A stretch of DNA of 64,000 nucleotides from Dugong dugon. Lineage: Eukaryota > Chordata > Mammalia > Sirenia > Dugongidae. Both the position numbers and the translations under genes were made by a program. The stretch lies in contig CM057463.1 in assembly GCA_030035585.1 (NCBI GenBank), positions 141,888,736 to 141,952,735 of the forward strand. The letters are read 5' to 3'. Under the pieces are notes generated by a model that saw nothing but the letters and a program-made list of their open reading frames with translations, was not told where the DNA came from and searched no databases. Below, piece after piece: positions 1 through 12,519 of the stretch. Every line of letters starts with the position of its first letter. The first letter of the stretch is position 1.

Positions 1-480
1 AAATTACAAGAAATACTAAAAGGAGTCTTCTGGTTAGAAAATAACATCAGTTAACAACCCAAGACTAGAACACAGGACAGAACAACCAGATGTTGACCCA
101 GATAGGGAAGTCACTCACAAAAATAAAGCTAAAACGCTGAAAATAGGGAAACAGCGATGTCAATATGTAAAAGATGAAAACATTAAAAAAAAAAAAAGGG
201 AGTAAAAAATGTCATAGATTTTTCATATGGAGAGGAAGCCAAGGTGATATAAAGAAATAAAAGATTGGTCTAAACTTAGAAAAATAGAGATAAATATTAA
301 GGTAACCACAAAGGAAACTAACAATCGTACACATCGAAATAAAAAAACAAGGAAAACATAAAGGTTCAGCAAATACAAAATCAACAACAATGAAAAGAAA
401 ATACTTAAAGAAAAATGACTCAGCACAGAAAATTAAGTGGAAGAAAGAAACTGTCAACAACACACAAAAAAATACATCAA

Positions 481-3400
481 AAAGACAGTACTAAACTCAT
501 CAATTATGCTGAATGTAAATGGACTAAATGCATCAATAAAGAGACAGGGTGGCTAAATGGGTAAAAAACATGATCTGTCTTTATGTTGCCTACAAGAGAC
601 ACACATTAGACTCAAAGGAACAAACTAAAACTCAAAGGATAGAAAAAATATATCAAGCAAACAACAATCAAAAAAGAGCAGGAGTAGCAATATTAATCTG
701 TAAATAGTCTTTAAAGTAAAATCCACCACAAAGGATAAGGAAGGACACTATATAATGATTAAAGGGTCAATACACTAGGAGGACATAACCATAAAAAATA
801 TCTACACACCCAACGACAGGGCTTCAAAATACATAAGCTGTAACGGCAATGAAAAGAAGACAGATCCACAATAATAGTAGGAGACTTCAACACACCACTT
901 TCGGTGAAGGACAGAACATCCAGAAAGAAGCTCAATAAAGACACAAAAGATCTAAATGCCGTAGTCAAGCAACTTGATCTCACAGACATATACACTCCAC
1001 TCAATAGCAGCCAAGTATACTTTCTTTTCCGAAGCAAATGGAACATTCTGCAGAATAGACCACATATTAGGCCATAAATCAAACCTTAACAGAATCCAAA
1101 GCATTGAAATATTACAAAGCATCTTTTCTGACCATAAAACCATAAAAGTAGAAATCAATAACAGAAAAAGCAAGGGAAAAAAAAAAAACACATGGAAACT
1201 GAACAACACCTTGCTCAGAAACTGCTGGGTTACAGAAGAAATTAAGGACAGAATAAAGAAGTTCATAGAATCAAAAGAGAATTAAAACACATCCTACTGG
1301 AACCTTTGGGACATAGCAAAAGCAGTGCTCAGGGGTCAATTTATAGCAATAAATGTGCACATCCAAAAAGAAGAAAGGGCTAAAATAAAATTAACCCTAC
1401 AACTTGAACAAATAGCAGCAAAGAAGCCCTCAGGCAGAAGAATAAAGCAAATAGTAAAAATTAGAGCAGAATTAAGTGAAATAGAGAATAGAAAAACAAT
1501 TGAAAGAGTTAACAAGACCAAAAGCTGGTTCTCTGAAAAGATCAACAAAATCTATAAACTATTGGCCAAACTGACAAAAGAAAAACAAGAGAGGAGGTAA
1601 ATAACCCAAATAAGAAATGTGATGGGCAATATCACAACAGACCCAACTGAAATTAAAAGAATCATAAGAGAATACTATGAAAAATTGTACTCTAACAAAT
1701 TTGAAAACCTACAGGAAATGGACAAATTTCTAGAAACACACTACCTACCTAAAATAACATGGAGGTAGAACAACTAAATAAACCTATAACGAAAGAAGAG
1801 ATTGAAAAGGTAATAAAAAAACTCCCAACAAAAAAGAGCTCTCACCCGGACGGCTTCAATGCAGAATTCTACAAAACTTTTAGAGAAGTTAACACCACTA
1901 CCACTAAAGGTATTTCAGAGCATAGAAAAAGGTAGAATACTCCCAAACTCATTCTAAGAAGCCAGCATAAACGTGATACCAAAACAAGATAGACACCACA
2001 AAAAAAATTACAGACCAATATCCCTCATGAACATTGACCCAAAAATCCTCAACAAAATTCTAGCCAATAGAATTCAACAACATATCAGAAAAAATAATTC
2101 ATCCTGACCAAGTGGGATTTATATCAAGTATGCAGGGATGGTTCAGCATTAGAAAAACAATGTAATCCATCACATAAATAAAACAAAAGACAAGAACCAC
2201 ATGGTCTTATCAATTGATACGGAAGAGGCGTTTGACGAAGTCCAACACTCGTTCGTGATAAAAACTCTCAACAAAATAGGAATAGAAAGGAAGTTCCTCA
2301 ACATAATAAAGGGTATTTATACAAAGCCAATAGACAACATCATTCTAAATGGAATCTGAAAGCATTCTCCTTGAGAATGGAACCAGAGAAGGATGCCCTT
2401 TATCACCACTCTTATTCAACATTGTGCTGGAGGTCCCAGCCAAAGCAATTAGGCTAGAAAAAGAAATAAAGGGCATCCAAATTGGTAAGGAAGAAGTAAA
2501 AGTATCTCTACTTGCAGATGGTATGATCTTATACACAGAAACCTCAAATAATCCACAAGAAAACTACTGGAACTAATAGAAGATTTCAACAAAGTATCAG
2601 GTTAGAAGATAAACATATAAAAATCACTCTACACCAACAAAGAGAACTTGGAAGAGGAGATCACCAAACCAATACCATTTACAATAACCCCCAAGAAGGT
2701 AAAGTACTTAGGAATAAATCTAGCCAGAGACATAAAAGACCTATACAAAGAAAACTGTAAGACACTACTGCAAGAAACCAGAAGAAACCTACATAAGTGG
2801 AAAAACATACCTTGCTCATGGATAGGAAGACTCAACATTGTGAAAATGTCAGTTCTACCCACAGTGATCTACATATAAAGTACAATCGCGATCCAAATTC
2901 CAATGACATTTTCTAATGGAGAAACAAGTCACCAACTTCATATGGAAATTGAAGAGGCCCTGGATAAAAGAAAAAAGTGGGAGGCCTCACACTACCTAAT
3001 TTTAAAACCTGTTATACTGCCACGGAAGTCAAAACAGCCTGGTATTGGTACAACAGCAGATACATAGTCCAGTGGAACAGAATTGAGAATCCAGACGTAA
3101 ATACATCCACCTATGAGCAGCTGATATTTGACATAGGTGCAAACTCCGTTAAATAGGGAAAAGACAGTCTCTTTAACAAATGGTGCTGGCATGACTGGAT
3201 ATCCATCTGCAAAAAACTGAAACAAGACCCATACCTCATACCATGCACAAAAACTAACTCAAAATGGATCAAAGACCTAAATGTAAAAAAAAATAAAATA
3301 AAAAAATAGGGACAATGCTAGGAGCCCTAACACATGGCATAAACAGAATACAAATCATAACTAACAATGCACAAACACCAGAAGAGAAAGTAGATAATTT

Positions 3401-4077
3401 GGGAAATCCTGAAAACAAACACTTATGCTTATCAAAAGACTTCACCAAATTACAGACTGGGAAAAAAATTTTGGCTACAACATATCCAATCTGGGTCTAA
3501 TCTCTAAAATCTACAAGATACTGCAAAACCACAACAACAAAAAGACAATTAAACAATGGGCAAAGGACATGAACAGACACTTCATAAAAAAAGATATTTA
3601 GGCAGCTACCAGATACATGAGGAAATGCTCACGATCATTAGCCATTAGAGAAATGCAAATGAAAAATGCAGTGAGATACTATCTCACCCCAACAAGACTA
3701 GCATTAATCCAAAAAATAGAAAATAATGTTGGATAGGGTGTGGAGAGACTGGAACACTTATACACTGTTGGTGGGAATGTAAAATGGTACACCCAGTTTG
3801 GAAATCAATTTGGTGTTTCCTTAAAAAGCTAGAAATAGAAGTACCATACGATCCAGCAATCCCACTCCTTGGAATATATCCAAGAGAAATAAGAGCCATC
3901 ACACGAATAGATACATGCATTCCCGTATTCATTGTAGCACTATTCACAATAGCAAAAGAATGGAAACAATCTAGGTGCCCAACAACGGATGAATGGATAA
4001 ACAAATCATGTTATATTCAGACAATGGAATACTATGCAATGATAAAGAACAATGATGAATTCAGGAAACACGGGTGA
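481..4077 (+). pseudogene. L1-A ORF2 (endonuclease-reverse transcriptase), dead
   Basis: ORF2 normally nicks target DNA and reverse-transcribes the L1 RNA at the nick. Recognisable pieces in order are: apurinic-type endonuclease (about 490-1200), a linker, the reverse transcriptase (about 1800-2880), and the C-terminal region ending near 4077 with the tryptophan- and tyrosine-rich stretch typical of L1. Many frame changes and stops split it. The catalytic FADD box reads LADG at 2511-2522, so the second aspartate is lost as well. Start and end were chosen by similarity to the cleaner copy at 61257. The call is firm; exact boundaries are approximate. Confidence 0.9.
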
Positions 4078-5125
4078 ATCTGGAAGGCACTGTGCTGAGT
4101 GAAATTACTCGCAAAAGCACAAATATTGTATGAGACCACTATTAGAAGAAATCAAGAAGAGGATTAAACATGGAAGAAAACATTGATGGTTACGAGGGTG
4201 GGGAGGGAGGGAGAAGGGTATTCACCAACTAGATAGTAGACAAGAATTATCTTAGGTGAAGGGAAAGACAACACACACTACAGGGGAATTCAGTACAACT
4301 GGACTAAACCAAAGGTAGGATGTTTCCTGGGTACAACCAAACACTTCGAAGAACAGAGTAGCAGGGGCAGGGATCTGGAGACCGTGCTTTTGGGGGACAA
4401 CTAGGTCAATTGGCATAACAAAGTTTATTAAGAAAATTCTGCATCCTACTTTTGTGAGCGGCGTCTTGGGTCTTAAAAGCTAGTAATCAGCCATCTAAGT
4501 TGCCTCTATTGATCCCAACCCACCTGGAGCAAAGGAGAATGAAGTACACCAAAGACACGAGGAAAATATTAGCCCAAGAGACAGATAGGGCCACATAAAC
4601 CAGACACTGCATCAGCCTGAGACCAGAAGAACTAGATTGTGCCTGGCCACCACCAATGACTGCCATGAAAAGGACACAGCAGAGTCACTGACAGAGCAGG
4701 AGAAAAGTGGGGTGCAGAACTCAAATTCTAGTAAAAAGACCAGACTTAATGGTCTGACTGAGAGTGGAGGAACCCCAGAAGACATGGCCCCCGGACTCTC
4801 TGTTAACCCAGAAGTAAAACCATTCCCGAAGCCAACCAGACAAAGATGAGACTGGACTGTGGGACATAAAATGATACTTGAATAGAATGTGCTGCTTAGT
4901 TCAAGTAGATATATGAGACTAAATGGGCAGCTCCTGTCTGGAGGTGAGATGGGAAGGCAGAGAGGGTCAGGAGCTGGTTGAATGGACATGGGAAATCCTG
5001 GGTGGAAAGGAGGAGTGTTCTGTCACATTATAGAGAGAGCAACTAGGGTCACATAACGATGTATGTATAAATTTTTGTATGAGAAACTAACTTGAACTGT
5101 AAACTTTCACTTAAACCACAAAAAA
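4078..5125 (+). other. L1-A 3' UTR
   Basis: About 1 kb without coding sense follows the ORF2 stop. It is homologous to the 3' UTRs of L1-B, L1-D and L1-G in this window. Its last 40 bases (reverse complement: a stretch reading about agtttctcat) form the recurring 3' end seen at 6967, 25970, 41400 and 58620. No gene is visible in it. Confidence 0.8.
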
Positions 5126-5159
5126 GTATCAAAAATTAGAAAAAAATTAAAAATGTGAA

Positions 5160-5330
5160 GAAAGATATTGGCTGAATGTAAACAAAAGAGCAGGACTAGA
5201 AATATTAATTTCAGATAAATTGGATGGTGGAACTTGAATTTCAAAGCATTAAATGCAATAAAGGAGAATATTTTCTAACGATAAAAGGCACAGTCTGGAT
5301 GAAAATTGGAAAATATTCATGCCCTGTTAT
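5160..5330 (+). mobile_element. Ancient L1 ORF2 scrap
   Basis: A short plus-strand stretch translates to residues resembling the L1 endonuclease segment K-R-A-G-x-x-I-L-I-S-D-K. It is much more diverged than any other L1 here. It lies just after the tail of L1-A, so it may be the site into which L1-A jumped. Only about 170 bases support this. Confidence 0.5.
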
Positions 5331-5985
5331 GAAAGAAATAGAACTGACATGTATTAAATTATGGTACTATTAAAAATTTTTTTAAATGCACTTAGATTTA
5401 GTCGTTTTACTAAGAATCAATTCTAATGAAGTAATCAAGGATTTTTTCAGAAATTTGTTTATGAGGAAGGCAAAACAATTTGGATATGAGTGAAAAGTTC
5501 AATAATGGTGTAATTATGACAAAGTTTGGTATATTCATAGAATAATACATTCGATTTTTTAAATGTTAGTCTCTGGATAAATTATTTTTACATTGGAAAG
5601 GGTCATGATTTAATGAGAAACGTTTAAAGTAGAATCACAAAGTATATATACAAGATTGTCCCAGTTATTAAAAATATAGAGATACAAAAATATGCATATA
5701 ATACTAAAGGGTATTCAAAAATGTTATGAATAGTTACTTCCAAGTTATGAGAGTCTGTTACTTTTTAATATATTTCAGTATTTTTCAAGTTTTCTACTGT
5801 TGTATGTATTACTTTAAAGGTCACATAAAACGGTAAAAATTATTTTAGAAAACAGCTGCATAGAATCAAACAAAAATGATTAGACATAACCAAAGCACTC
5901 AGAGCATTGACTTTAATACATGGAAGGGGCTGACCCTCTTCTAATGGGATACTTTTACTGACAAGTTCAGTAAAAATCTAACTTA
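5331..5985. other. AT-rich DNA, nothing recognised
   Basis: No reading frame of note, no repeat family I can name and no RNA gene signal. It could be decayed repeat. Confidence 0.6.
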
Positions 5986-5989
5986 GGCT

Positions 5990-6190
5990 TTGTTCTGGTT
6001 CAAACCCCTGCTGTGAATTTGCATTCCCACCCCACATATACTGAATCAGAATCTACACTTTAACAAGATCCCCAGGTGATTCTTATGTATAATACATTTC
6101 GGGAACCACTGATCTAGTCCATAGAATTGGTCCCTAACCAGCAGCATTAGCATCACCTGGGATCTTGTTAGAAATGCAAATTCTCTTTGG
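5990..6190 (+). mobile_element. Two MER5-like (hAT-Charlie) fragments
   Basis: At about 5995-6113 the sequence resembles the right half of a MER5-type nonautonomous element, with the diagnostic blocks ctgaatcagaatct, ccaggtgattct and the terminal gggaaccactg. At about 6125-6186 a second piece resembles the left half, with agcatcacctgggatcttgtt and agaaatgcaaattct. Recognition is from memory of the consensus. The order (right half before left half) means two partial copies or a rearranged one. Confidence 0.6.
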
Positions 6191-6805
6191 AAAGAACCAG
6201 TTCAAAGCTATCTCTAACTCAAATAAGTATTTTCTTACAAGAGAGGAAGTCTCTTAAGTTAGAGTTAGGGAGGGGGGCCTGGGGTTGAGTGATTCAGTAC
6301 AGTGGTGTCATCATGCAAGGTTATTTTTGCCTCTCACGCTGTCATGCACAGCATGTGCCTCCACCCTAAGACTGAGTTGCCTCCTGATGGCAATACAGCT
6401 GCCCACAGTAATTGGGGATAGTGCTTATTTGTTCATATGCAAAGATACCAAGAAAGATTTCCCTCTGCTCATAGAATGTGTCTTTTCTTTTCATCTTATT
6501 GACTAACTTGCTCATCCCAGGTGACTCATCATTGATCCAATAACATATACTATGGAAGTGCCATTTGCTGATGAGCTTAAACCTTGATTGAAAGCTGAGT
6601 AAGAAAGCAACATTGCCACCTAATCCTTCTAATAACTCTTTCTTTACAGATTATTTTCTTGGATATTATTATTATTATTTTGTGCCTGAGCCGGCACTCC
6701 ACCATGAAACAATGCTCCATGTCCCTAATCAGCCTGAGGGATCACCTGGCTGGCATGCAGATTCCTCAAGACCCTGACCTTGATTTTCCCCTCTAATCAG
6801 CAGCT
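6191..6805. other. Unannotated mixed DNA
   Basis: Contains a short ATT run near 6667-6680 and no convincing gene. The longest reading frame (6285-6506) has no recognisable domain. Nothing further seen. Confidence 0.5.
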
Positions 6806-6966
6806 ATGGAGTCCTCATGGTGAAATGGTTAAGAGCTTGGCTGCTCACCCAAAGGTCAGCGGTTTGAATCCACCAGCTGCTCCTTGGAAATGCTTATGGG
6901 GCAGTTCTACTCCACCCTGTAGGGTCGATATGAGTCAGAATTGACTTGACAGTGATGGATTTTTTG
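6806..6966 (+). mobile_element. AfroSINE copy 1
   Basis: A tRNA-derived SINE with a weak A-box region (ggtgaaatggttaagagc), a Pol III B-box-like ggtttgaatcc starting at 6861, a central block (ccagctgctccttgga) and the 3' part ending in agggtcgatatgagtcagaattgact. The same block order occurs at 51030, 54432 and 55460. It abuts the 3' end of L1-B. Confidence 0.85.
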
Positions 6967-7754
6967 TTTCTAGGTAAAAGTTTACAGCACAAATTAGTTT
7001 CTCATTCAAAAAATATACACAAATTTGTTTATGACATTGGTTGCAATCCCTACAACCCCTTTCTACCCCGGGTTTCCCATGTCCATTTATCCAGTTTTCC
7101 TGTCCCTTCCTGTCTTCTCTCTAGTCTTTGCTTTTGGGCAGATGTTGCCCATTTGGTCTCGTATACTTGATGGAACTAAAAAGTGCATTCCTTATGTATG
7201 TTATTGTTTGTTTTACAAGCCTGTCAAATCTTTGGTAGAAAGGTAGACTTCAGGAGTGGCTTCAGTTCTGAGTTAGGGTGTCTGAAGACCATAGCTTGAG
7301 GATTTCCTCCAGTCCCTATAAGACCAGAAAGCCTGGTCTGTTTTTTGTGAATTTGAATTTTGTTATACATTTTTCTCCCAGTCTGTCTGGGGCCCTCTAT
7401 TGTGATCCCTGCCAGGTCAGTGGTGGTAGCCAGGCACCATTTAGTTTTTCTGGGCTTGGGCTGGTGGATGCTGTAGTTCTTGTAGTCCATTAGTCCTTTG
7501 GACTAATATTTTCCTTGTGTCTTTGGTTTTCCTTATTCTCCTTTGCTCCAGACAGGATGGGACCAATAGATGTATCTTAGATGGCTGTTTGCAAGCTTTT
7601 AAGATCCCAGATGCTACTCATGAAAGTAGGATGTAGAACATTTTCTTTATGAGCTGTTTATGCCAAGTGACCTAGATGTCCCCTGAGCCCATGGTCCCCA
7701 GTGCTCAACCCCAGTAATTGGGGTATTTGGATGTGTCTAGGAAGCTTCTGTGAC

Positions 7755-10700
7755 TTTGAGCATTTCCTCATGTGTCTGTTAGCCGCTTGAATGTCTTCTT
7801 TAGTGAAGTGTCTCTTCATTTCCTTTGCCAATTTTTTAATAGGATTATTTGTCTTTTTGTTGCAGAGATGTTGGATTTTCTTGTAGATTATAGAGATTAG
7901 ACCTTTGTCTGACTTGTGCTGTCCAAAATTTTTTTCCCAGTTTGTAGGTTCTCTTTTTACTCTTTTGGTGAAGTCTTTTGAAGAGCATAGGTGTTTGATT
8001 TTTAGAAGAGCCCAGGTATCTAGCTTATCTTCTGGGATTTGTGTGTTGATGGTTATGGTTTGTATCCTGTTAATGCTGTGTATTAAGGTCTGTAGCGTTG
8101 GTCCTATTTTTTCTTCTATGAACTTTATAGTTTTAGGCTTTATGTTCAGGTCTTTGATCCATTTTGAATTAATTTTTGTATATGATGTGAAGTATTGGTG
8201 CTGTTTCATTTTTTTGCAGATGAATATCCAGTTTTTCCAGCATCATTTGTTAAAAAGACTGTCTTTTCCCCATCTGATGGACTTTGGGCCCTTGTCGAAG
8301 ATCAGGTGACCATAGGTGAATGGATTTACATCTGGCTTCTCAATTCTGTTCCATTATTCAATGTACCTGTCATTGTACCAGTATCAATCTGTTTTAACTA
8401 CCGTAGCTGTATAGTAGGTTCTGAGGTCAGGTAGTGTGAGTCCTCCAACTTTTTTCTTCTTCTTCAGCAGTGCTTTACTTATTCAGGGCTCCTTCCATAT
8501 CCATATAAAGGTAAAGATTAGTTTTTCCATCTATTGAAGAATGTTGTTGGTATTTAGATCGCGATTGCATTGTATTTATAAATTGCTTTGGGTAGAATTG
8601 TCATTTTCACAATGTTGAGTCTACCTATCCATGAGCATGGTATGTTTTTCCATTTATGTAGATCCCTTTGGGTTTCTTGCAGTAGTGTTTTGTAGTTTTC
8701 ATTGTATAGATCTTTTACATCCCTGGGTAGATTTATTCCTAAGTATTTTATTTTTTTAGGAGCTATTATAAATGGTATTCTTTTCCTGATTTCCTTTTCA
8801 TCATTCTCTTTATTGGTGTATATGAATCCAAGTGATTTTTGTATGTTTATCTTTTATCCTGCTACTCTGCTGAATCCTTCTATTAGTTCCAGTAGATTTC
8901 TCGTGGAGTCTTTAGGGTTTTCTATGTATAGCATCATATCATCCACAAACAGGGACAGTTTAAGTTCTTCATTACCAGTTTGGATGCCCTTTATTTCTTT
9001 TTCTTGCCTTATTGCTCTAGCTAGAACTTCCAGCACAGTGTTAAATAGGAGTGGTGATAAAGGGCATCCTGTCTTGTTCCTGTTCTCAGGGGGAATGTTT
9101 TCAGCCTCTCTACATTAATAATGATGCTGGCTGTTGGTTTTGTATAGATGCCATTTTTATTATGTTGAGAAATTTCCCTTCTGTATCTATTTTATTGAGA
9201 TTTTTTATCAGGAATGGGTGTTGGACTTTGTCAAATGCGTTTTCTGCATCAACTGAGATGGTCATGTGTCTTTCCTTTTATTTATGTGATGGATTACATT
9301 GATTGATTTTCTAATGTTGAACCATCCTTGCATACTTGGTATGAATCCTGCTTGGTTGTGGTGTGTTATTTTTTTGATATGATGCTGAATTCTATTGGCT
9401 AGAATTTTGTTGATAATTTTTGCATCTTTATTGGTGAGAGATATTGGTCTGTAATTTTCTTTTTTTATGATGTCTTTGCCTGGTTTTGGTATCAGGGTTA
9501 TGCTGGCTTCATAGAATGAATTACAAATTGTTGCTTCCTTTTCTATCCTCTGAAATAGTTTGAGTAGTGCTTGTACAAATCTTCTCTGTATGTTTTTTAG
9601 AATTCTGTGGTGAAGCCGTTTGGGCCAGGGTTTTTTTTTGTTGGGAGTTTTTTTTTCATGACCTTTCCAATCTCTTCTCTTGTCATGCGTTTGTCCAGAT
9701 TTTCAACATCACTTTGCTGTAGTTTGGGTAGGTAGTGTGTTTCTAGAATTTTATCCATTTCATCTAGGTTTTCAAATTTGTCGGAGTATAGTTTTTCATA
9801 ATATTCTGTTAGAATCCTTTTTATTTCAGTTGCGTCTGTTGTAATGTCAGCCTTTTCATTTCTTATTTGGGTTATTTGTGTCCTCTCCTGTTTTTCTTTT
9901 GTCAGTCTTGCCAGTGGTTGTCGATTTTGTTGATCCTTTGAAAGAACCAACTTTTGGTTTTGTTGTTTCTATTGTTTTCCTATTCTCTGTTTCATTTATT
10001 TCTGCTCAGATCTTTATTATTTCCTTTCTTTTGGTGGCTGTGGGCTTTTTTTTTTTTTTTTGCTGTTCGCTTTGTATTTTTCAAGTTGTGTAGTTAATGT
10101 TTTTTGTCCTTTCTTCTTTTTGGATGCATGCATCTATTGGTATAAATTGTCCTGTGAGGATAGCCTTAGCTGTGTCCCAAAGGTTTTGGTATGATATGTT
10201 TTCATTCTCATTTGATTCTAGGAATTTTTTGATTCCATCTCTGATTTCTTCTATTACCCAGGGGTTTGTAAGCAGGGTGTTATTCAGTTTTCATGTAGTG
10301 GATTTATTTTCCTTGCTCTTTCTATTGTTAATTTCTACCTTGATGACATTGTGGCCAGAGAAGATACATTGTATTATCTCAGCGTTTTGGATCTTGTTGC
10401 GGATTGCTCTGTGGCCTAAGATGTGGTCTATTCTGGAGAACGTTCCACGTGCATTGGAAAAGAATGTATACTTTGCTGCTGTTGGATGGAGTGTTTTATA
10501 TATGTCTATGAGGTCAAGTTGGCTGATTCTGCCTTTTAAATCTTCTGTATCTTTGCTGAGTTTCTTTTTAGATGTTCTGTCCATTACTAAGAGTGGTATG
10601 TTTAAGTCTCCTACGATTATTGTGGAACTGTCAATTTCTCTTTTCAGTACTGTTAGAGTTTGTTTTATGTATTTTGGAGCCCTGTGATTGGGTGCGTAGA

Positions 10701-11039
10701 TGTTTATTATGTTTATGTCTTCATGACGAATCGTCCCCTTAAGCATTATATAGTGTCGTTCTTTGTCTTTTATGGTGGATTTTGTTTTAAAGTCTATTTT
10801 ATCTGAGATTACTGTTGCCACTTCTGCTCTTTTTTGGTAGTTGTTAGATTGATATATTTTTTCCAACCTTTGATTCTTAATAAATTCACATCTTTGTTTC
10901 TAAGGTGTGTCTCTTGTAGACAGCATATTGATGGATCCTGTTTTTTTTATCCATTCTGTCACTCTCCATCTCTTTACGGTGCGTTGCTTCCATTTACATC
11001 CAGTTTAATTATTGATAGATGTGAATTTATTGCTGTCAT
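7755..11039 (-). pseudogene. L1-B ORF2 pseudogene
   Basis: Minus-strand ORF2, starting at the ATG complement at 11037-11039, the position matching the L1-H start. The endonuclease is largely readable at 10291-10866. A linker/RT N-terminal part lies at 9597-9950 and RT palm pieces at 8854-9036. The catalytic box reads FVDD at 8938-8949 (FADD in L1-F and L1-H), keeping both aspartates. The C-terminal cysteine-rich region is missing: after the R-H-M-R-K-C stretch the sequence jumps into 3' UTR. Frame breaks are seen between all the pieces. Confidence 0.9.
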
Positions 11040-11477
11040 TTTGTAGTGTGTGGGTTTTTTTTTTTTTTTTTTTTTTGTGGTGCTGATGTTTTCTTTGTTC
11101 TTCTTATTCTCCTGTGTCGAATATCTTTTGTTTTTGGATTTTTTTCATTCCTTTTGTTTTTGAAGGTTTTGTTTTTACTGAGACTTTATGTTTTTCCTCT
11201 TTATTTTTATGAGTATGTTTGTTAACTTTGTGGTTACCATGAAATATACCCTTATCTTTACAAGTTCGAAGCAGTCTATTATTGCTTGGTAACGCCTTGC
11301 CTTCCTCTCCATTAGAAGATTCTATACCTACACCCTTTATTCCCTCTTTTATTGTTTTGATGTTGTTGTCATCTACAGATTAACTGCTCTGATTCCATGT
11401 TGTATTTCTTTTGGTTTGGATAGTCCCTGAGAGTCATTTCCTAGATTGATATCTGGCTCGTACGATCCTGGGTCTTA

Positions 11478-12519
11478 GATTCAGCTTGTGAGCTGAAGTT
11501 GTTTCTTCTCAGATCGAAGGACTCCCTTTAATAATTCGTGTAAGTTTGGTTTGGTTTTTACATATTCCCTTAATTTTTGTTTATCTCTAAATGTCCTAAT
11601 TTCACCATCATATTTGAATGAGAGTTTTGCAGGATATATTATTCTTGGCTGGCAATTTTTTTCTTTCAAGGTTTTATATATGTCATCCCATTGCCTTCTT
11701 GCCTGCATGGTTTCTGCCAAATAATCTGAGCTGAGTCATATTGTTTCTCTCTGTATGTGAGTTCTTGTTTTTCACGAGCTGCTCTCAGGATTCTTCGTCT
11801 TTGGTTTTCGCAAGTGTGATTATTATATGCCTTGCTGATTTTCTTTTGGTTTCTATACTATCTGGGGTTCATCGAGCTTCTTGGATGTTCAGCTTTTCAT
11901 CTTTCATGATATTGGGGAAGTTTTCTGTCAGCAGTTCTTCAGTGATCATCTCTGTGTTTTCTGTTTTCTCCCTCTGTTCTGGAACTCTGATCAGTTGCAG
12001 ATTTTTGCTTTTGATTGTATCCCACATAAGTCTCAGGGTCTCTTCATTTTTCTTTGTTATTTTTTCTGAGTTTTCCTCTAAGAGAGTTGTATCCAAGTGT
12101 TTGTCTTCAGTTCCGCTGATCCTGTCTTCCACCGTTTCAAATCTGCTCCTCAGCCCTTCTATGACACTGTCCATTTCTGAAATCTTGTTGTTTTTCTTTT
12201 GGATTTCTAATTGTTGTTTTTGTACAATTTCTAGTTGTGAATTTATTTTGGCATTTTCTTCCTTTATTATTTTCCTGAGTTCTTCCATTTTTTGATCTGT
12301 ATTTTCCATGAATTTGTCTATTTTTTCCTCATTTTTTTCTGCTTTTTGCTTCAACTCTTGGATAATTCTGAGTATTAGAGATTTGAATTCCCTATTAGGT
12401 AGTTCTAGTGCCTTTTCTTCTACTGGAAAGTCATCTGGTGTTTAATTTTGGATGCCTACTGCAACCATCGTGTCCTGTTTTTGTAAATGTTTTGATATTG
12501 TCTGCTGTCTTCAGGGCAT
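11478..12519 (-). pseudogene. L1-B ORF1 pseudogene
   Basis: ORF1 encodes the trimeric RNA-binding chaperone of the L1 particle. On the minus strand a lysine/glutamate-rich coiled coil (about 12354-12150) leads into the RNA-recognition region (about 12000-11870). The C-terminal domain is in another frame at 11720-11481, with the conserved Q-A-R-R-Q-W-D-D and R-I-I-Y-P-A-K-L motifs. The start is placed at the ATG complement 12517-12519 by match to L1-H. At least one frameshift separates the two halves. Confidence 0.9.

Larger units (their letters stand above)
1..5150 (+). mobile_element. L1-A: old L1 LINE, 3' five kilobases
   Basis: The window opens in the last codons of ORF1. A long spacer, a decayed ORF2 (about 481-4077) and a 1-kb 3' UTR follow, ending in an A-rich tail near 5100-5150. 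The 3' UTR matches, in reverse complement, the 3' UTR of L1-G at 41390-42400, so A and G look like one older subfamily. The order of parts and the ORF2 domains are seen directly; subfamily placement is inference. The 5' part lies outside the window. Confidence 0.9.

Noticed and set aside
10097-10687. Plus-strand frame of 196 codons
   Set aside because: It is antisense to the L1-B endonuclease. Similar antisense frames recur at 29863-30435, 31089-31415 and 62065-62454, so it is a shadow of L1 codon use.
11741-12295. Plus-strand frame of 184 codons
   Set aside because: Antisense to the coiled coil of L1-B ORF1; the same shadow occurs at 33178-33624 and 59770-60195.
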